64,000 nt of DNA from Trichomonas vaginalis G3. Lineage: Eukaryota; Parabasalia; Trichomonadida; Trichomonadidae. The notes beneath the pieces were generated by a model. That model saw nothing but the letters and a program-made list of their open reading frames with translations. It had not been told where the DNA came from and searched no databases. The DNA lies in contig NC_067207.1 in NCBI RefSeq assembly GCF_026262505.1, forward strand, positions 27,000,082 to 27,064,081, read 5' to 3'. The position numbers and the translations under genes were made by a program. Shown here piece by piece: positions 9,992 to 21,500 of this stretch. The stretch's first letter is position 1; every line of letters starts with the position of its first letter.

Positions 9992-10188
9992 TATAATTAT
10001 TTAATACTTATCCAGTTTTACATCAATAACAACAAAGCTAATCAATCATCATTCAGAAATGCGGGAAATTACTACTAATATTAAAGATTGATAGACATTA
10101 GGCTGGCCACCTTCTGTCTAATATCTTTACGAATAAAAATAATACTTTTTAAAACAAATTATTTAATAAATTTTATTAAAAAACAAAA
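9992..10188. other. AT-rich hAT arm between mariner and transposase relic
   Basis: About 200 bp of non-coding AT-rich DNA. It contains GGCTGGCCACC near 10,101, echoing a GTGGCCGCTGCTGACTGGCC block on the other side of the mariner. Nothing else seen. Confidence 0.4.
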
Positions 10189-11159
10189 TCAAATATCAAA
10201 TTGATCATCATTCAACTTGATGAAGAAGTGGCATGCTACATATTCTTCTTTGCATGATTCGTTCATTGAATTTCTTGTCTTTCGCAATTCAGATATTACA
10301 CGTTCTACATCTGCTTCACTGCACGAAAGTGACATCATCCTTTTTCCAATTGGTCTTATTGCTTTTAGTTGCTTTATGCCATTCATGTACCAAAACTTGC
10401 CATCATTTTGAGCAAGATGATGACCATTTATAAGATGGGAATCATCTTGCTCTATGAAGAAATCGTAAGCATCACTCAATTCCTTGCTCTATCGTCTTTA
10501 TTGATCGTTGGATCAACTGTTGATTCGGCAATTGCTCTTTGTCTGAGGATTGTTATCATGAATGTGTATAGATCTTTTATCTCTTCATCTACAACATCCC
10601 AGACCAAGGAATTCCTCGAACCATCGGCATTTGTTTCGGCTGCATGATCGTCGTTAAGCATTTGTTCCTCTTCTGCTTGCTGGATCTCTTCATCATGCTC
10701 GGCTACCTCATCAACACGTTCTGTTCGTTCTTCTTCAAGGATTTCGCCGAGTTTCTCAAATGTGATCTCGCGATTGATGATCCTCAGGGAAGGAATCGTT
10801 GGGACTTGCACATCTTTCAACTGCATTATAGGTGGATAGCTTGTCTTTCCTCCAAAACCCTTCTTGTCTCTGATGATCTTTCTTGCTAACGGTGTAAAGC
10901 CGAAAGCAAACCGAAGCAAATCAATTCTACCATATTCTTTCATATCATTTTTGAATATTGTAGTGATTGATCGGAGAATCTCTTCACCATCTGGCGTTAA
11001 TCTTCCTGCCATTTCATCCAACATCCCTTGGCACTGTTGTATCATCAGGAATGCATAAGCACCCATGGACTTGTTGGATTCCAGCCATAATTGAAGTTGC
11101 TTTCTTATATACGAAAAAAAGAGATCTGACGTTGTGTCAGATCTCAGTAAAAGTGACAT
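10189..11159 (-). pseudogene. hAT transposase, C-terminal half (copy 1)
   Basis: Two reading frames (10,476-11,159 and 10,189-10,479) overlap by four bases and together look like the C-terminal half of a hAT-superfamily transposase. The last ~60 residues carry a hAT dimerisation signature (CSEADVERVISELRKTRNSM, then ACHFFIKLND). The upstream part (SDTTSDLFFSYIRKQLQLW, TSYPPIMQL) fits the region before it, with an acidic linker (EEILEEERTERVDEVAEHDE type) in between. The shift between frames near 10,478 indicates a broken gene. The RNase H-like catalytic half is missing here, but a complementary half lies at 37,402-38,658. The 5' break coincides with a TGACATGTAAATGTCACTTTT-like block next to the hairpin cluster. 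Confidence 0.65.
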
Positions 11160-11190
11160 TTACATGTCAAAAAAATATAATGAGTTTAAG
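11138..11190. repeat. AAAAGTGACATTTACATGTCAAAA-type block at hAT break
   Basis: AGATCTGAC-GTT-GTGTCAGATCT, a 9-bp-arm hairpin, is followed by AAAAGTGACATTTACATGTC and an A-run. Close relatives lie at 27,937-27,967, 28,776-28,836 and 37,356-37,400, always at the edge of a hairpin array or an element break. A terminal motif of some element is the simplest reading. Confidence 0.45.
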
Positions 11191-11197
11191 TAATTAA

Positions 11198-11499
11198 AAT
11201 TGAGGGTGAGAGTAGTATTGTATGAAATAATATCTCTCACCCTCCAATTCATTCTATGGCGCCGAAAAAATTTTGGTGAAATGCGACCACATTTCACCAA
11301 AATTTCTCTGCGCCATATAGAGAACTAGAGCCTGTGAGGTACTGATACTATCCATGTACCTCACAGGCTCTAGTTCCAAGCCAAAATGGCTAAAAATTGC
11401 CCGCAATTGTTCACATTGCGGGCAATTTTTAGCCATTTTGGCTGGGAATTGGAGGGTGAGAGTAGTATTGTATGAAATAATATCTCTCACCCTCCAATT
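11198..11499. repeat. Cluster of five hairpins (array 1)
   Basis: Back-to-back inverted repeats at 11,198-11,249, 11,258-11,314, 11,322-11,376, 11,379-11,443 and 11,447-11,499. The first and last are nearly the same hairpin (GGAGGGTGAGAG stem). The third has the GAGGTACTGA core and the fourth a long AGCCAAAATGGC stem. Arms are about 15-28 bp, mostly perfectly paired, with loops of about 6-24 bases. There is no coding potential. The same cluster recurs at 23,998-24,296. It is not bounded by the E1/E2 terminal repeats. Confidence 0.85.
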
Positions 11500-11971
11500 C
11501 ATCCAAAGGCTAATATTTTCTACATTTCCATAACATTCATTTCAACGGAAACTCATTCAAAATTCTATATATTTAATTTTTCAATCTTTTTCAATTTCAT
11601 ATTCAAAATTAATTTGAATTACATTCAAAACATTTATACCTTATTAATAACATAATATCATTTGTTATCAATATACCAATTCGGCTGTTCTAATTTTGGA
11701 TTCCCATTCATAAATTGATCAATCTATATTGAAACCTATTCAAATTATTTTCTTATTGATAACATTTTATTTTTATTTGTCTTCAACTATTCATTTATTT
11801 TATCATTATTTTTCGATTTTTTTTTAGTTTCAAATTTTTTATTATCTTTATTGTTTTTTATTTTTCTAATTTTTAAAAATTTCTGCTTAGAATCTTAATC
11901 TCATTTTATTTTTCAATAAAAATTCATGTTTACCAATATTCAATCACTTTTCTCGTTCCCCAAATTTTTAT
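11500..11971. other. AT-rich spacer without genes
   Basis: About 470 bp of T-rich and A-rich sequence with repeated short ATTCAAAATT and TTTTTCAAT words, ending at the A-run that begins Polinton piece B1. No gene, hairpin or promoter is seen. It is repeated at 24,297-24,765. Confidence 0.5.
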
Positions 11972-12225
11972 TAAAAAAAAAAAAGGTAGTGGGGCTTCCA
12001 GGCGCGTTGCGCCCTCTAGCCCTGAAGATGTTTAGTATAAATGAAGTTTTTTTTTTCTTGGGATGGGCTTCCAGGCGCGTTGCGCCCTCTAGCCCATAAA
12101 AAATTTTTGAGAGTCGTCGTTGTTGACTTTTTTGTAGAGCACTCAAAATAGTATAACTTTGTCCGGACAAGTAAGGGTCTAACGTCGCTACAGGAAAAGT
12201 TACGGGCGTTCCAAGGAAGTATACT

Positions 12226-12453
12226 TTGAGAGACTCTTTAGAAACTTTAGACGTTTTACATAACCATCCATGCTTTTACTTTACATCCGATAAAAGTGGT
12301 TTGGAAACCGTTATGAGATGGTTAGAGGACATACATGACTATGAGTTTAGATATGACAAGATAGAATATGAGAGAGGTCCTATAAACCGGAGAAAGTGTC
12401 ACAATAACGAAATTTTATTAGTAAGTAAATGTGGTTTGAAATCGGATTGTTAG
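12226..12453 (+). pseudogene. Polinton DNA methyltransferase remnant (B1)
   Basis: The C-terminal quarter of the D12-class methyltransferase (RDSLETLDVLHNHPCFYFTS... to the gene end) lies directly inside the terminal repeat. Fossil remnant without the AdoMet-binding and DPPF blocks. Confidence 0.7.
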
Positions 12454-12560
12454 TTTTAGGTTTTTTCCATTGTGTCATTTATTTCTTTGACGTGGCAGAA
12501 AAGTACAGAGAATATGAAGATGAACCAATGCCTGCAAATGTTCAGTATATGTACTCGTAA
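12429..12560 (+). CDS. Polinton 43-aa single-pass membrane protein (B1)
   Basis: The ATG lies inside the 3' end of the methyltransferase frame. 43 residues: MWFEIGLLVLGFFHCVIYFF is one hydrophobic helix, followed by an acidic, tyrosine-containing tail (EKYREYEDEP, ending VQYMYS). The frame is kept in copies A, B1 and C, which supports a real small membrane protein of the element. Function unknown. Confidence 0.55.
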   Translation: MWFEIGLLVLGFFHCVIYFFDVAEKYREYEDEPMPANVQYMYS

Positions 12561-12583
12561 GAGATATTTTTATCTAATATTAA

Positions 12584-12946
12584 ATGGACGCACAGAACTT
12601 AGCGAATGCACAGCAACCTGGACAACCAAACCCAGAGAATATTCCAAATGAAGTTAGAATACAAACTGCAATGGCAAACTATGGTCAAGTGCCAACAGAT
12701 GTACAAATGCAAACTGCCATGTCAAATGACGCTGCGTTAGGTTTGCCACCATGGTATGCAAATATGAGATGGAAAGAGTTTTATACAAACCCTGAAGTGG
12801 GATATAAACAACTTTATGCAGATGACGCGAACACAGGAGTTGACCCAGAATATGTTTTCTACCAGAGGAGAAACAGAATGTATGAGCTCCAGTTAAAGAA
12901 TGCTATGGAACTCAACAGGAAACGTAAGAGACTAGGCGGACATTAG
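12584..12946 (+). CDS. Polinton 120-aa Gln/Asn-rich protein (B1, best copy)
   Basis: 120 residues starting MDAQNLANAQQPGQPNPENI. Two imperfect nine-residue repeats (VRIQTAMAN, VQMQTAMSN) are followed by LGLPPWYANMRWKEFY, then a basic C-terminal helix rich in Arg/Lys. No recognised domain. It is preceded by a TCTAATATTAA leader close to the ATG and followed 18 bp later by the 80-aa gene. Likely a structural or core protein of the element, judged only by its neighbours. Confidence 0.5.
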   Translation: MDAQNLANAQQPGQPNPENIPNEVRIQTAMANYGQVPTDVQMQTAMSNDAALGLPPWYANMRWKEFYTNPEVGYKQLYADDANTGVDPEYVFYQRRNRMYELQLKNAMELNRKRKRLGGH

Positions 12947-12964
12947 ATTTTTACATATAGTAAA

Positions 12965-13207
12965 ATGGGTTTCTTTGGAAGAATAGGAAACTTCTTTCGA
13001 AATGTTGGAAGAGGTATATGGAATGGCGTCAAAACCGTAGGAAAAGGAATTTGGAACGGAGTCAAAAATATTGGTAAAAGAATAGGTCAGTTTGTTGGTA
13101 TTATACCTAAAGACCCTGAACCAGAAGAACAAGCTCCTGTTATACAACAGCCTGAACCTGCACCACAGTCTAGTTGGCAACCAAATCCAACACCTCAACC
13201 GTATTAA
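12965..13207 (+). CDS. Polinton 80-aa amphipathic/proline-rich protein (B1)
   Basis: 80 residues. Three tandem amphipathic units (GRIGNFFRNV, GRGIWNGVKTV, GKGIWNGVKNIGKRIGQ) make a basic, glycine-spaced helix. The tail (residues ~47-80) is rich in Pro, Glu and Gln. The design recalls small core or membrane-lytic capsid peptides of adenovirus-like elements; I cannot show homology. Its stop is only a few bases from the end of the convergent 282-aa gene. Confidence 0.5.
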   Translation: MGFFGRIGNFFRNVGRGIWNGVKTVGKGIWNGVKNIGKRIGQFVGIIPKDPEPEEQAPVIQQPEPAPQSSWQPNPTPQPY

Positions 13208-13211
13208 AAAA

Positions 13212-14060
13212 TTATATTTTTACCGTTCGATAGTAGTTGTATATGAAACTAAGTTCTAAGTAAAACGCGTGGTATAATGGAATTATTCTTTTTCTTCCAT
13301 CTGTAGTAAACCATACTTGAAAGTCTGAAATACTTCCACTTGGTGGTTCGTATAACTTTGTAGGTTTTTCGTAAAAGTCATTTGCCAAGCATAAGAAAGA
13401 GTTTTGGGCGCCAGAAAATGAAGCATGAACAATAATAGCATCTTGGTCGAAAACATTTTCATATGTTCCATTAGGGTTTTCGACTTCATAAAAGTCTGGG
13501 TGTACTGGATATGCTGCAGGCTGATTTAACATCCTCATAAATCTATACCATGCCAAGTTGTTATATTTTGTAGAAATATAAACGTTTTCTCCAAAGTCTT
13601 CTATTCTATTGATTTTAACAGTTGCATTTTTCCTGTCATAAATAATATCGAGATGGTACTCTCCTTCGTCAATGTTATACTGGTTTGCATATTCGATATA
13701 GATATTGTTTATTTTTTCTTGAAAAGCTTGAAGAGTTGTTTCTAAGTTTACAAGCAAACTAACTTGTAAAAGTTTTCCCTGTTCAAATTTCTCATACATA
13801 CGTTTTTCTTTGTTATAGTATCGAACTTCAAAACCGACCGTAAATGGGAAACCATGTATGGCTTCTGAAATGAACTTCATTCTACGAAAGCCAATAGCTT
13901 TTGTGACAGATGGGTCTCTTAACCATCTTAATGGGTAGTCAAAACGATAGCCTTCATGCTTTACGGTCTCTGTCTCAAACTTTTGACCGACATTAGTAAA
14001 AAGTTCATCTAATGGTTTAGTTGTAGCAACTCTTGAATTTTCTTTTTCTATTGGAAGCAT
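13212..14060 (-). CDS. Polinton 282-aa conserved protein, candidate capsid component (B1, whole copy)
   Basis: 282 residues, the longest uninterrupted version in the window. Features: a Lys/Arg-rich start; FDYPLRWLRDPSVTKAIGFR near 40-60; alternating hydrophobic/polar strands to ~200; DFQVWFTTDGRKRIIPLYHA near 245-265; and a short basic end (YYRTVKI). No transmembrane segment or enzyme motif is seen. It is divergent to the fibre gene with an 18-bp gap, an arrangement found in every copy. Penton-like (single jelly roll) is my best guess from size and context; a structure prediction could settle it. Confidence 0.5.
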   Translation of the reverse strand: MLPIEKENSRVATTKPLDELFTNVGQKFETETVKHEGYRFDYPLRWLRDPSVTKAIGFRRMKFISEAIHGFPFTVGFEVRYYNKEKRMYEKFEQGKLLQVSLLVNLETTLQAFQEKINNIYIEYANQYNIDEGEYHLDIIYDRKNATVKINRIEDFGENVYISTKYNNLAWYRFMRMLNQPAAYPVHPDFYEVENPNGTYENVFDQDAIIVHASFSGAQNSFLCLANDFYEKPTKLYEPPSGSISDFQVWFTTDGRKRIIPLYHAFYLELSFIYNYYRTVKI

Positions 14061-14078
14061 ATTTTATCTAGAATAAAA

Positions 14079-14592
14079 ATGTCAAATGAAACAGCGTCTA
14101 TGAGAGAAATACAACACAACCGACAACTCATTATGCAAGCTCTAAATAAGAACACAACAAACTTTTCAAACTATTCTAAGATATCTGAGTCATTGAAAGA
14201 AGGAAACTTAAAACTGACATTAAACCCAATGACAGATGAGTTTCTGTTTCAAGACAATAAGAACCATACTGTCTGTATAAATCCAACAAAAGGAACTTTA
14301 AACGAGAAACCTATAAATGAACTTCTTTTGAAAACAGATGTTGACAACAAAGCTGACAAAGAATATGTAGACGATGCAATAGCAAAGAAGAAGAAAGAGC
14401 TAACAATGCTTATGCAACAAAAGAACATACTCATCCTGAACTAGCAGACAAAACATATGTTGACAATAAAATGTCAAGTGAAGTGACGAGAGCTGAAAAC
14501 GAATATTCTAAAAAGACTCATACACATTCTATATCTGAAATAACAGACTTACAAGAAACCTTAAACAGTAAAAGTGCCGTTGGACATACACC
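14079..14592 (+). pseudogene. Polinton fibre-like protein, N-terminal part (B1)
   Basis: The N-terminal head and first shaft repeats of the fibre-like protein (MREIQHNRQLIMQAL start) run up to the end of piece B1. Fossil; no tip domain here. Confidence 0.6.
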
Positions 14593-17500
14593 ATTTGTTT
14601 TTGTTTTCTTTAACTTTGTGTTTGTTGTAAAGTTTAGAATATTTCGACTCTAAGTCAATGAGATGTTCTATAATGAACTGTTGGTCAGTGAAGTAAACTT
14701 TTCCATCTGTTGTCTCGAAAATCCTTCAGACTTCAATTATTATTTGTGGAGAGTCTGTTTTCTTTTGAGATACTTGCCGTTCCATTTTTTGAAAAGTGAC
14801 TTTTTTAGTTAGGGTTTGTATTTCCCGACCTCACTTTCTATTATTGAATTTCTCTTCATCTGTAAGTTCTTTGACAGGTTTTGACAATGGTTCTGAACTT
14901 TTTGTTTGTGGTGTCAATCTACCGTTTCAACTTCTTCGGTCATTCACTCTCAGTAAAAAATTTTAGTTTGGTTTGTTTTCAACTGGTTGTTAGGTTTTTT
15001 AAGTCGGTCTAAAACTTCTGAGGTATAGGAAGAACTTGACAAAACACGTGCGTGTGTAACTGCTGGAAGCCGACAAACCATTTTGACTCATTGTTCTCAA
15101 GCTGTATTGTTCATTTCATCTCAGTAAAAAACTTTACATTCCCCACGTTTGAGGCGGTTTGGGTTGGTTTTTGTTTACCCATGTTGTGCATGGTTTATCT
15201 CTCTGTTAAAGAATCTTTCACCTTGGTCCATAGTGTCCTGCTTGGTTATAGTAGTCATTTGCTTTGTTATAATAGTTTCCTGCTTGTCTTCCTACATTTG
15301 CCATCCATCCTTGAACTTTCCTCTTGTTTCAGGATTTGGAAAAGATTTGTGCTGCATCTCGTGCTACCTCCAACCTTCTGTACAGTTTGTATATAGGTTT
15401 TGCTTTCTCTTTCAGTATACCTAATGTACTCAAAATCTTCCTTCCAATCCAAATCACCTCTGGCTATGTTCCCACTGCGGGCAAAAATCTGATGCACTCC
15501 TGCTTAATGCGCAAATAAACCCATTTCTTATGGGTTAAAAAATGACGAATTCAAACAAGGACCCTATGTTTCTAAAGCGACAAAGAAAGCACTCATGGTA
15601 AAAAATCTTTTAGTTCACACCCAAATGCTTGGTTTATGGATATCTTGGAAAACATTCCGAGAGTTAGAACAGATGGACCACCATACTGGCTAATATTTGT
15701 CTGGTCAAAACACAAGATACTGTTGAAGCCATACCATTACAGTCCAAAAATATTTTAGATGTGAAAACTGCTTTGACAATATTCGTTGACAAATACCATC
15801 CAACAAAACTGACATCTGACTGTGAAAGTTTCTTTCAAATCAGAGATATAAAAACTATCTGCGTTCAAAAAATGTAACCAATATTTCTTGTCGACCAAAA
15901 CCATTCTGCTCTTGGTGTCATTGACGTTGTATAAAAATTAAGAGACTTAAAACCACACAAGGTGTGAAGCAAATGAAATGTCATATGACGAACAATATAG
16001 ACATTTCTCCATGGCAAAGATGAGACAAGTTTTAAATATTTACAATAGCCGTAAACAAAAAGGTTTGGGAAACCACTCCCCCGAAGAAATGAAAAACAAC
16101 CCCGACTTAGAGAAAGACTATATATTTAATAATTTAGTCAAAAGAGACAAACAAGAAGAATGCCGGCTTCAAACTTCAGAAAGGTGACAAAGTAAAATAG
16201 AAATACCTAAACGCGACCCATATGAAATACTATTGGCTATGACAACAATGGGAACTCGACAGGTACTCACTTCGTGTTCGTAAAAATAGAAGAAAGTATA
16301 CAAGAGATATTATGAAGTTTTAGGCAAACATGGCAAAATGTACAACTGCAAGCAGAAGATAAAACTACTATTGTCAGACCTCGTTTTCAAACTTGTCAAA
16401 GTTCAAGGTGGTATACTTCAAAGACAGTTCCTAACAAATATAAGACAACTCCTGACGAATATTGCTAAAGAAGTTGAAAATGACGACTAAGATTTTATAC
16501 CATGCGTTAAACTGTCATGTAAGGTGCATGTATCTTTACTTTGTCCCGTTGTTTGCGTATATCCTGTAAGCGATGTTATGTTTCCCTCCCTCAGTGTTAT
16601 TCCAGTAACAATTATAGCAAACTTAACGTTTTAACTCATTATCCTTTACCTTTTGTCATTTGACCAATCCCAATATCTATGACTATGCAAACCTGCTTGA
16701 GCTGTACTTAAATCTGTGTAGTGACTGTGTCGCAGGTAAATTTCACCTGAAATCGTTTTACTTACCCTGTTTCTCTTGAAGAGTTTGCACAATACAAAAA
16801 CCTGTCGACTATTTGAGTCCAAGTTCCAAAACCAAATACTACTTTCTGGTCTGGTAGAGTTCATTGACGTTAAATAGACCTATAGGATAATTGTTTGAAG
16901 ATTTCTGTCTTTTAGTTTGAAGCTCTGTTTTGTCGCTTTTTTTCATATAAATCTTGAGCAGTGAATTTAATTTTTTTTTCATCCTCCATTGACATAAACA
17001 TTTCATTACATCTAATGTTTATCCTCGATGTTAAAACCTTTCTGGAAAGTTTGGAGGTTTAAAATATAATCACTCCCCACAGTTTCTTCAATGTTCCTAA
17101 ATATTTCTATACAACAGTTGTAAAAGAGGTATGTGTATGTCCACGTCACTTTCTGTTTTAAGGTTTCTTGTAAGTTTGTAAATTTATCAATGGTATTGTA
17201 TGGATTCTTTAGCTTTTCCATTAACTTATCTTGTTAAGTTTGGTCAATATTTGCAATGTATGTTATGGTTCCATTATCTCCGCTATCTTTTAAGGTCTAA
17301 ACATCCTGAAACCCACCCTGTTATTGGTCTTTACCTTCTAAATATCTTTCGATGTCCGTTTTCATGTACATTTCAACCCTTTTTATATTTATTGTCTTTT
17401 TCATACATATCCTTATTTGCCTATCTCACTAACATAGCAGTTCTATCTGTTCAACATATCTTTGTCAGCTTTCTTTTACAGTTCTCTTCGTTGCATAGTT

Positions 17501-20500
17501 GCATCTGTCTCATTCTTCTTGACTTTTTCATACATATCTTTGTCAGCTTTGTTGTCACATCTGTTTCTAAAAGAAGTTCTTTTATAGGTTTCTCGTTTAA
17601 AGTTCCTTTTGTTGGATTTATACACAAACAGTATGGTTCTTATTGTCTTGAAAAGAAACTCCTCTGTCATTGGTTTATGTCAGTTTTAAGTTTCCTTCTT
17701 TCAATGACTCAGATCTTTAGAATAGTTTGAAAAGTTTGTTGTGTCTTTATTTAGAGCTTGCAAAATGAGTTGTCGGTTGTGTTTATTCTCTTAGACTGAT
17801 TCATTTCGACATTTTTATTCTAAATAAATATGCTTTCAATAGAAAAAGAAAATTCAAGAGTTGCTACAACTAAAACCATTAGATGAACTTTTTTACAATG
17901 TCGGTCAAAGTTTGAGACAGAGACCGTAAAGCATGAAGGCTATCGTTTTGACTACCCATTGAGATGGTTAAGAGACCCATCCGTCACAAAAGCTTTGGCT
18001 TTCGTAGAATGAAGTTCATTTCAGAAGCCATACATGGTTTTCCAATTTACGGTCGGTTTTGAAATTCGATACTATAACAAAGAAAAACGTAGTATGAGAA
18101 ATTTGAACAGGGAAAACTTTTACAAGTTAGTTTGCTTGTAAACTAGAAAAACTTCTTCAAGCTTTTTTAAGAAAAAATAAACGATATCTATCTCGAATAT
18201 GCAAACAGTAAACATTGACGAAGGAGAGTACCATCTCGATATTATTATATGACAGGAAAAATGCAACTGTTAAAATCAATAGAATAGAAGACCTTGGAGA
18301 AAACGTTTATATTTCACAAAATATAACAACTTGGCATGGTATAGATTTTATGAGGATGTTAAATCAGCCTGCAAATATCCAGTACACCCAGACTTTTGAG
18401 GTCGAAACCCTAATGGAACATATGAAAATGTTTTCGACTCAGATGCTATTATTATCATGCTTCATTTTCTGGCGCCAAACTCTTTTATGCTGGCAATGAC
18501 TTTTACGAAAAACCTACAAAGTATACGAACCACCAAGTGGAGTATTTTCAGACTTTCAAGTATGGTTTACTACAGATGGAAGAAAGAATAATTCCATTAT
18601 ACACGCGTTTTACTTAGAACTTAGTTTTCATATACAACTACTATCGAACGGTAAAATATAATTTTTTAATACGGTTGAGGTGTTGGATTTGGTTGCCAAC
18701 TAGACTGTGGTGCAGGTTCAGGCTGTTTATAACAGAGTTGTCTTCTGGTCAGGGTCTTCTGGTATGATGTATTCTTTTTGAAGTTAATTTTTAAGTGTTA
18801 ATTACTTTTTAAGTATTTGAGAATTTTTATATTATTATTGATTTCCTATTAAATTATTTTAATTTTTCTTTATATTTGTTTTTTGGTTTTTAATTTGATT
18901 TTTTTAATAAAGATTTTCTTTTTCTTTAATTATTAAGTCTTTTATATATATTTTTATATACCACAACTTTGACCTACTCTTTCCTATATATTTGACTCGT
19001 TCCAAATTCCTTCCTACGTTTGAGCATCCTATACCTCTTCCACATTTCGAAGAAGTTTCCTATTCTTAAGAACATTTTACTATATGTAAAATCTAATGTC
19101 ACCTGTCTCTTACGTTCTGTTGAGTTCCATAGCATTTTACTGAGCTCATACATTCTATTTCCTCTGGTTAGAAAACATATCTGGTCAACTCTGGTTCGCG
19201 TCATCTCATAAGTTTTTATACCCATTCAGGTTTGTATAAAACTCTTTCCATCTCATATTTGCATACCATGGTGGCAAACCTAACGCAGCGTTCATTTGAC
19301 ATGGCAGTTTGCATTTGTACATCTGTTGGCACTTGACCATAGTTTGCCATTGCAGTTTTTGTATTCTAACTTCATTTGGAATATTCTCTGGGTTTGGTTG
19401 TCCAGGTTGCTGTGCATTCGCAAGTTATGTGCGTCCATTTAATATTAGATAAAAATATCTCTTACGAGTACATATACTGAACATTTGCAGACATTGGTTC
19501 ATCTTCATATTCTCTGTACTTTTCTGCCACGTCAAATAATAAATGACACAATGGAAAAAACTAAAACAAGTAGTCTATTTCAAACCACATTACTTACCAA
19601 TAAATTTCTTTGTATGTGACACTTTCTCCGTTTATAGGACCTCTTCCATATTCTATCTTTATCTCTAAACTCATAGTCATGTATGTCCTTAACCATCTCA
19701 TAACGGTTCCAAACCACTTTTATTCGGATGTAAAGTAAAAGCATGATAGTTATGTAAAACGTCTAAAGTTTCTAAAGAGTCTCTCAAAGTCCAGTCTACT
19801 TGGTATTGAAAATCCATGTGTTATAGAACGGCGGTCTACTATAAAGAAAACATTTTCCTTGTCTTTGTATTTTTCATACAACTCTGTCCAACGACATTCA
19901 CAAACTCTATACCCTCAGTATATTTTTCTATGTTCTCTTTGAAAACCTTCTGTATAGTTTAAGATATAAAACTTTTGACAATAAGTGTTTTCAATGTCAT
20001 GAACTCTTATAGCACCACTATATAATAGTCTAGAAGATATACTATCCCAGTCAATATACTCTGCTTTTTTCAAAACCTCTCTGACAATATTTTTCTTATC
20101 TAATGGTATACGTTCATCTTACCTATAGGTATCTTTTCTTTTTAACTCTTTCAATATTTTGTTTTTGTGTCTGGTATATGTTTTGAGACGGTTCATATAG
20201 TTGTCGAATCATTGCATATAATCTTTGATCAGGAAATCGTATGGCACAAATGAGATATATTAGAAACTTCCACCGAACAAATCTACAAATGTTTAGACCA
20301 TTCGGTAGTTTCTTAAGTTCTCTCAATAGATGATATCTTTACATCTACTCTTATTCCAAAGAAGGTAACGGTGGTTTTGTAAAATTCATTTATTATATAT
20401 ATAATAAAATTTTTTACTGAAAAGTGACAGAAAAGTGACAAAACATGAAAACATATATATTTTTGTGAAAAAGCTCCTGGAAGACCCGTATATAAAACTT

Positions 20501-20575
20501 CATTTATACCTAAACATCTTCAGGGCTAGAGGGCGCAGCCTGGAAGCCCACTAACTTTTTTTTTTTTTAATGTAT
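14593..20575 (-). mobile_element. Polinton fragment B2 (direct orientation, heavily broken)
   Basis: Same gene order and orientation as copy A from within the 194-aa gene (14,593) to the right terminal repeat (about 20,505-20,575): 51-aa, 133-aa, integrase, fibre, 282-aa, small proteins and methyltransferase blocks are all recognisable. Dozens of breaks are spread evenly through it, so no gene is whole. About 180 bp of unrelated AT-rich DNA lies at ~18,775-18,960. Because the same kind of small differences continues into the hAT/mariner copy next door, poor consensus sequence is as likely a cause as decay. Confidence 0.8.
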
Positions 20576-21500
20576 AAATAAATAAATAATAAAAACTTCA
20601 TTGATACCATAAACTAATAGAAAAAATAATGATTCAGATAGGGCTGTACAAGATTTAAAAAAAAACATTGCCGGGTTACCGTTTAGAGGCCTAAAAAAAT
20701 CGCGCCTCGGCGGCAAGCCGCCTCGGCATTAAGAATGCGCATCTAAATTTTTTATTATTGTCCTTCTTTTTCTTTTATTTTTTCCTTCCTTTCTTTTCTT
20801 TTTCTTTTTCCCCTCCTCTTGCTCTCATTTACCTTTTCCTTTCTCTATCATATTTTCAAAATTTAAAATTTTTATCAAAAATCTTGCCTATAAAGCAGAC
20901 TATGGAACCTTTTAATGCCTCTTAATCAATATTATACTGCATGTATTGTTTAATTTAACTTTTCTGTACATTAAATATGATATCTCCAAAGTATGAATGC
21001 CTTGTAACGAAACGAAAACTTAATTTTATGTTGAATATTTGTCACAAACATTAGATTATTAAAATATATGTTGGATATTCCCTTAGTATGAGACTTCATG
21101 ACTCTTGTTGTCTAACGTGAGCTTTGGATTGCAAGCTCTGTGGTTAACGAACATAAATTAATTGTAAAGTTTTCAAAAATTTTCATTGTTTCTATCAGCA
21201 TCTATTTTTCCTTTAAAATAATATATTTGTATGATACAATTTAGTAATTTTTTTATTCCATAATTCATTCAAAATTTCAGAAAAAATTAATTTCTATTCA
21301 ATATTATTTCAGCTTCAAAAAACTTCATTCTTTATAGATGTTGATTTCACTAAAGTGTGATTCTATTTATATGAGGTAGGGCATGAGGCTCGGCAAGTCT
21401 TATTGCTTTTTTACCTTCAATTTAGGTATTAAATGATTATAATGATTCATAGTGGCCGCTGCTGACTGGCCATCAGCAGTCCCTGGCCAAGATTAATATA

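Larger units (their letters stand above)
11973..14592 (+). mobile_element. Polinton fragment B1 (inverted orientation)
   Basis: Methyltransferase-side end of a Polinton in the opposite orientation to copies A and C. Parts: terminal repeat with its doubled GC-rich hairpin (11,973-12,110), methyltransferase remnant, 43-aa membrane protein, 120-aa protein, 80-aa protein, whole 282-aa protein and the start of the fibre gene. It stops at 14,592, where piece B2 begins in the other orientation. It is an incomplete fossil; what remains is well preserved and close to copy C. Confidence 0.8.
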
